A DNA stretch of 57,436 nucleotides. It comes from Bacteroidetes bacterium ADurb.Bin037 (lineage in GTDB: Bacteria; Bacteroidota; Bacteroidia; Bacteroidales; UBA932). A model generated the notes under the pieces. The model saw only the letters and a program-made list of their open reading frames with translations. It ran no database searches and was not told the DNA's origin. Position 1 is the first letter of the stretch, and the number at the start of each line of letters is the position of its first letter. The translations under genes and the position numbers were made by a program. Location: the NCBI GenBank assembly GCA_002071175.1, contig MWER01000013.1, forward strand, positions 135,412-192,847. Reading direction: 5' to 3'. This document shows positions 57,275 through 57,436 of the stretch, one piece after another.

Positions 57275-57436
57275 TTAAGTGTGCATAGTGCCCCATTGTG
57301 TTTCCCTGTATTCCTGTACATGATAATTGCAATAGGAGAATTCTTTTTGCAATTCAGCCAGCATTTCTTTTGTGTGAAATTTCGGTACTGCAGTTGTCCT
57401 CAATTGATAATCAATACCGGATTCTTTGAGTATTTC
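57275..57436 (-). CDS. C-terminal end of a radical SAM activating-type protein (partial)
   Basis: Reading the minus strand from the window end gives 53 codons and a TAA at 57277-57275. The product begins EILKESGIDYQLRTTAVPK, then FHTKEMLAELQKEF and a tail with YCNYHVQEYRETQWG. The pattern SGIDYxxRTTxVPxFHT is typical of the last strand of radical SAM activases such as the anaerobic ribonucleotide reductase activating protein (NrdG2 type) and pyruvate-formate-lyase activating enzymes. The cluster-binding half lies outside the window, so the exact member cannot be decided. Confidence 0.55.
   Translation of the reverse strand, partial: EILKESGIDYQLRTTAVPKFHTKEMLAELQKEFSYCNYHVQEYRETQWGTMHT

Noticed and set aside
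57181..57288. Small plus-strand frame of 35 codons starting ATGAAAGAAACC
   Set aside because: It has no promoter or ribosome site, unusual Cys/Trp-rich composition, and runs into the end of the minus-strand radical SAM gene.
1..57436. CRISPR arrays, intact insertion sequences or long repeats
   Set aside because: No regularly spaced repeats and no transposase frame were seen on either strand.

Overview
The window is a dense, mostly house-keeping stretch of a Bacteroidales (phylum Bacteroidota) chromosome. The evidence is the gene families (DUF4783, DUF5683, TlpA/DUF4369 lipoprotein, GT3-type glycogen synthase, methylmalonyl-CoA mutase pair), Bacteroidota-type promoters (-33 TTTG/TTG and -7 TAnnTTTG) in front of most transcription units, and the near absence of Shine-Dalgarno sequences except at a few genes, notably rpsU. 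No rRNA, tRNA, CRISPR array or intact insertion sequence was found by eye.

Layout. 1-1159: 5' part of ileS (minus) diverging from cvpA. 1225-4940: a compact bacteriocin-type cassette. It holds a small membrane protein, a C39-peptidase ABC exporter (PCAT), two short tandem double-glycine precursor peptides sharing the leader motif GFVxLx5CAITGG, and a CPBP intramembrane protease that is a candidate immunity protein. 4947-8327: TolC, an HlyD/MacA-type adaptor and tsaB, with their own promoter. 8311-10339: TlpA-like lipoprotein, HIT protein and greA (minus). 10428-23632: one long minus-strand operon xseA-xseB-glgB-debranching enzyme-GT4-GH57-(glycogen synthase::phosphorylase fusion)-ribF-orf107. 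23679-27599: engB, prs, nadE, a small membrane protein and der. 27601-34900: DUF4783 protein, rlmH, a giant NtrB-like kinase convergent with an NtrC-like regulator, cmk and ispH. 34897-36528: a PriA-like protein that has lost its helicase motifs. 36530-40899: LysM transglycosylase, DUF5683, parB, parA (minus). 40989-48091: lipid kinase, HhH outer-membrane protein, purE, hpt, adk, obgE, PAP2 phosphatase, lipoate ligase. 48080-53897: hutU-mutA-mutB operon (minus). 54009-55430: rpsU, xerC-like recombinase, hpf. 55656-57436: two radical SAM genes (minus), the second cut by the window end.

How it fits together. The glycogen operon carries elongation, branching, debranching, amylase-like and phosphorolysis activities in one transcript, with opposing synthase and phosphorylase activities on one 1404-residue polypeptide. 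The bacteriocin cassette could export through TolC and the adjacent adaptor, but these have a separate promoter and may be an older unit next to which the cassette was inserted.

The genome looks compact. Six of seven convergent gene pairs overlap or are one base apart, many start codons overlap the preceding stop, and several -7 elements lie only 3-4 bases before the start codon, predicting leaderless mRNAs. The best candidates for something undescribed are the two-peptide bacteriocin-like system and the PriA pseudo-helicase.
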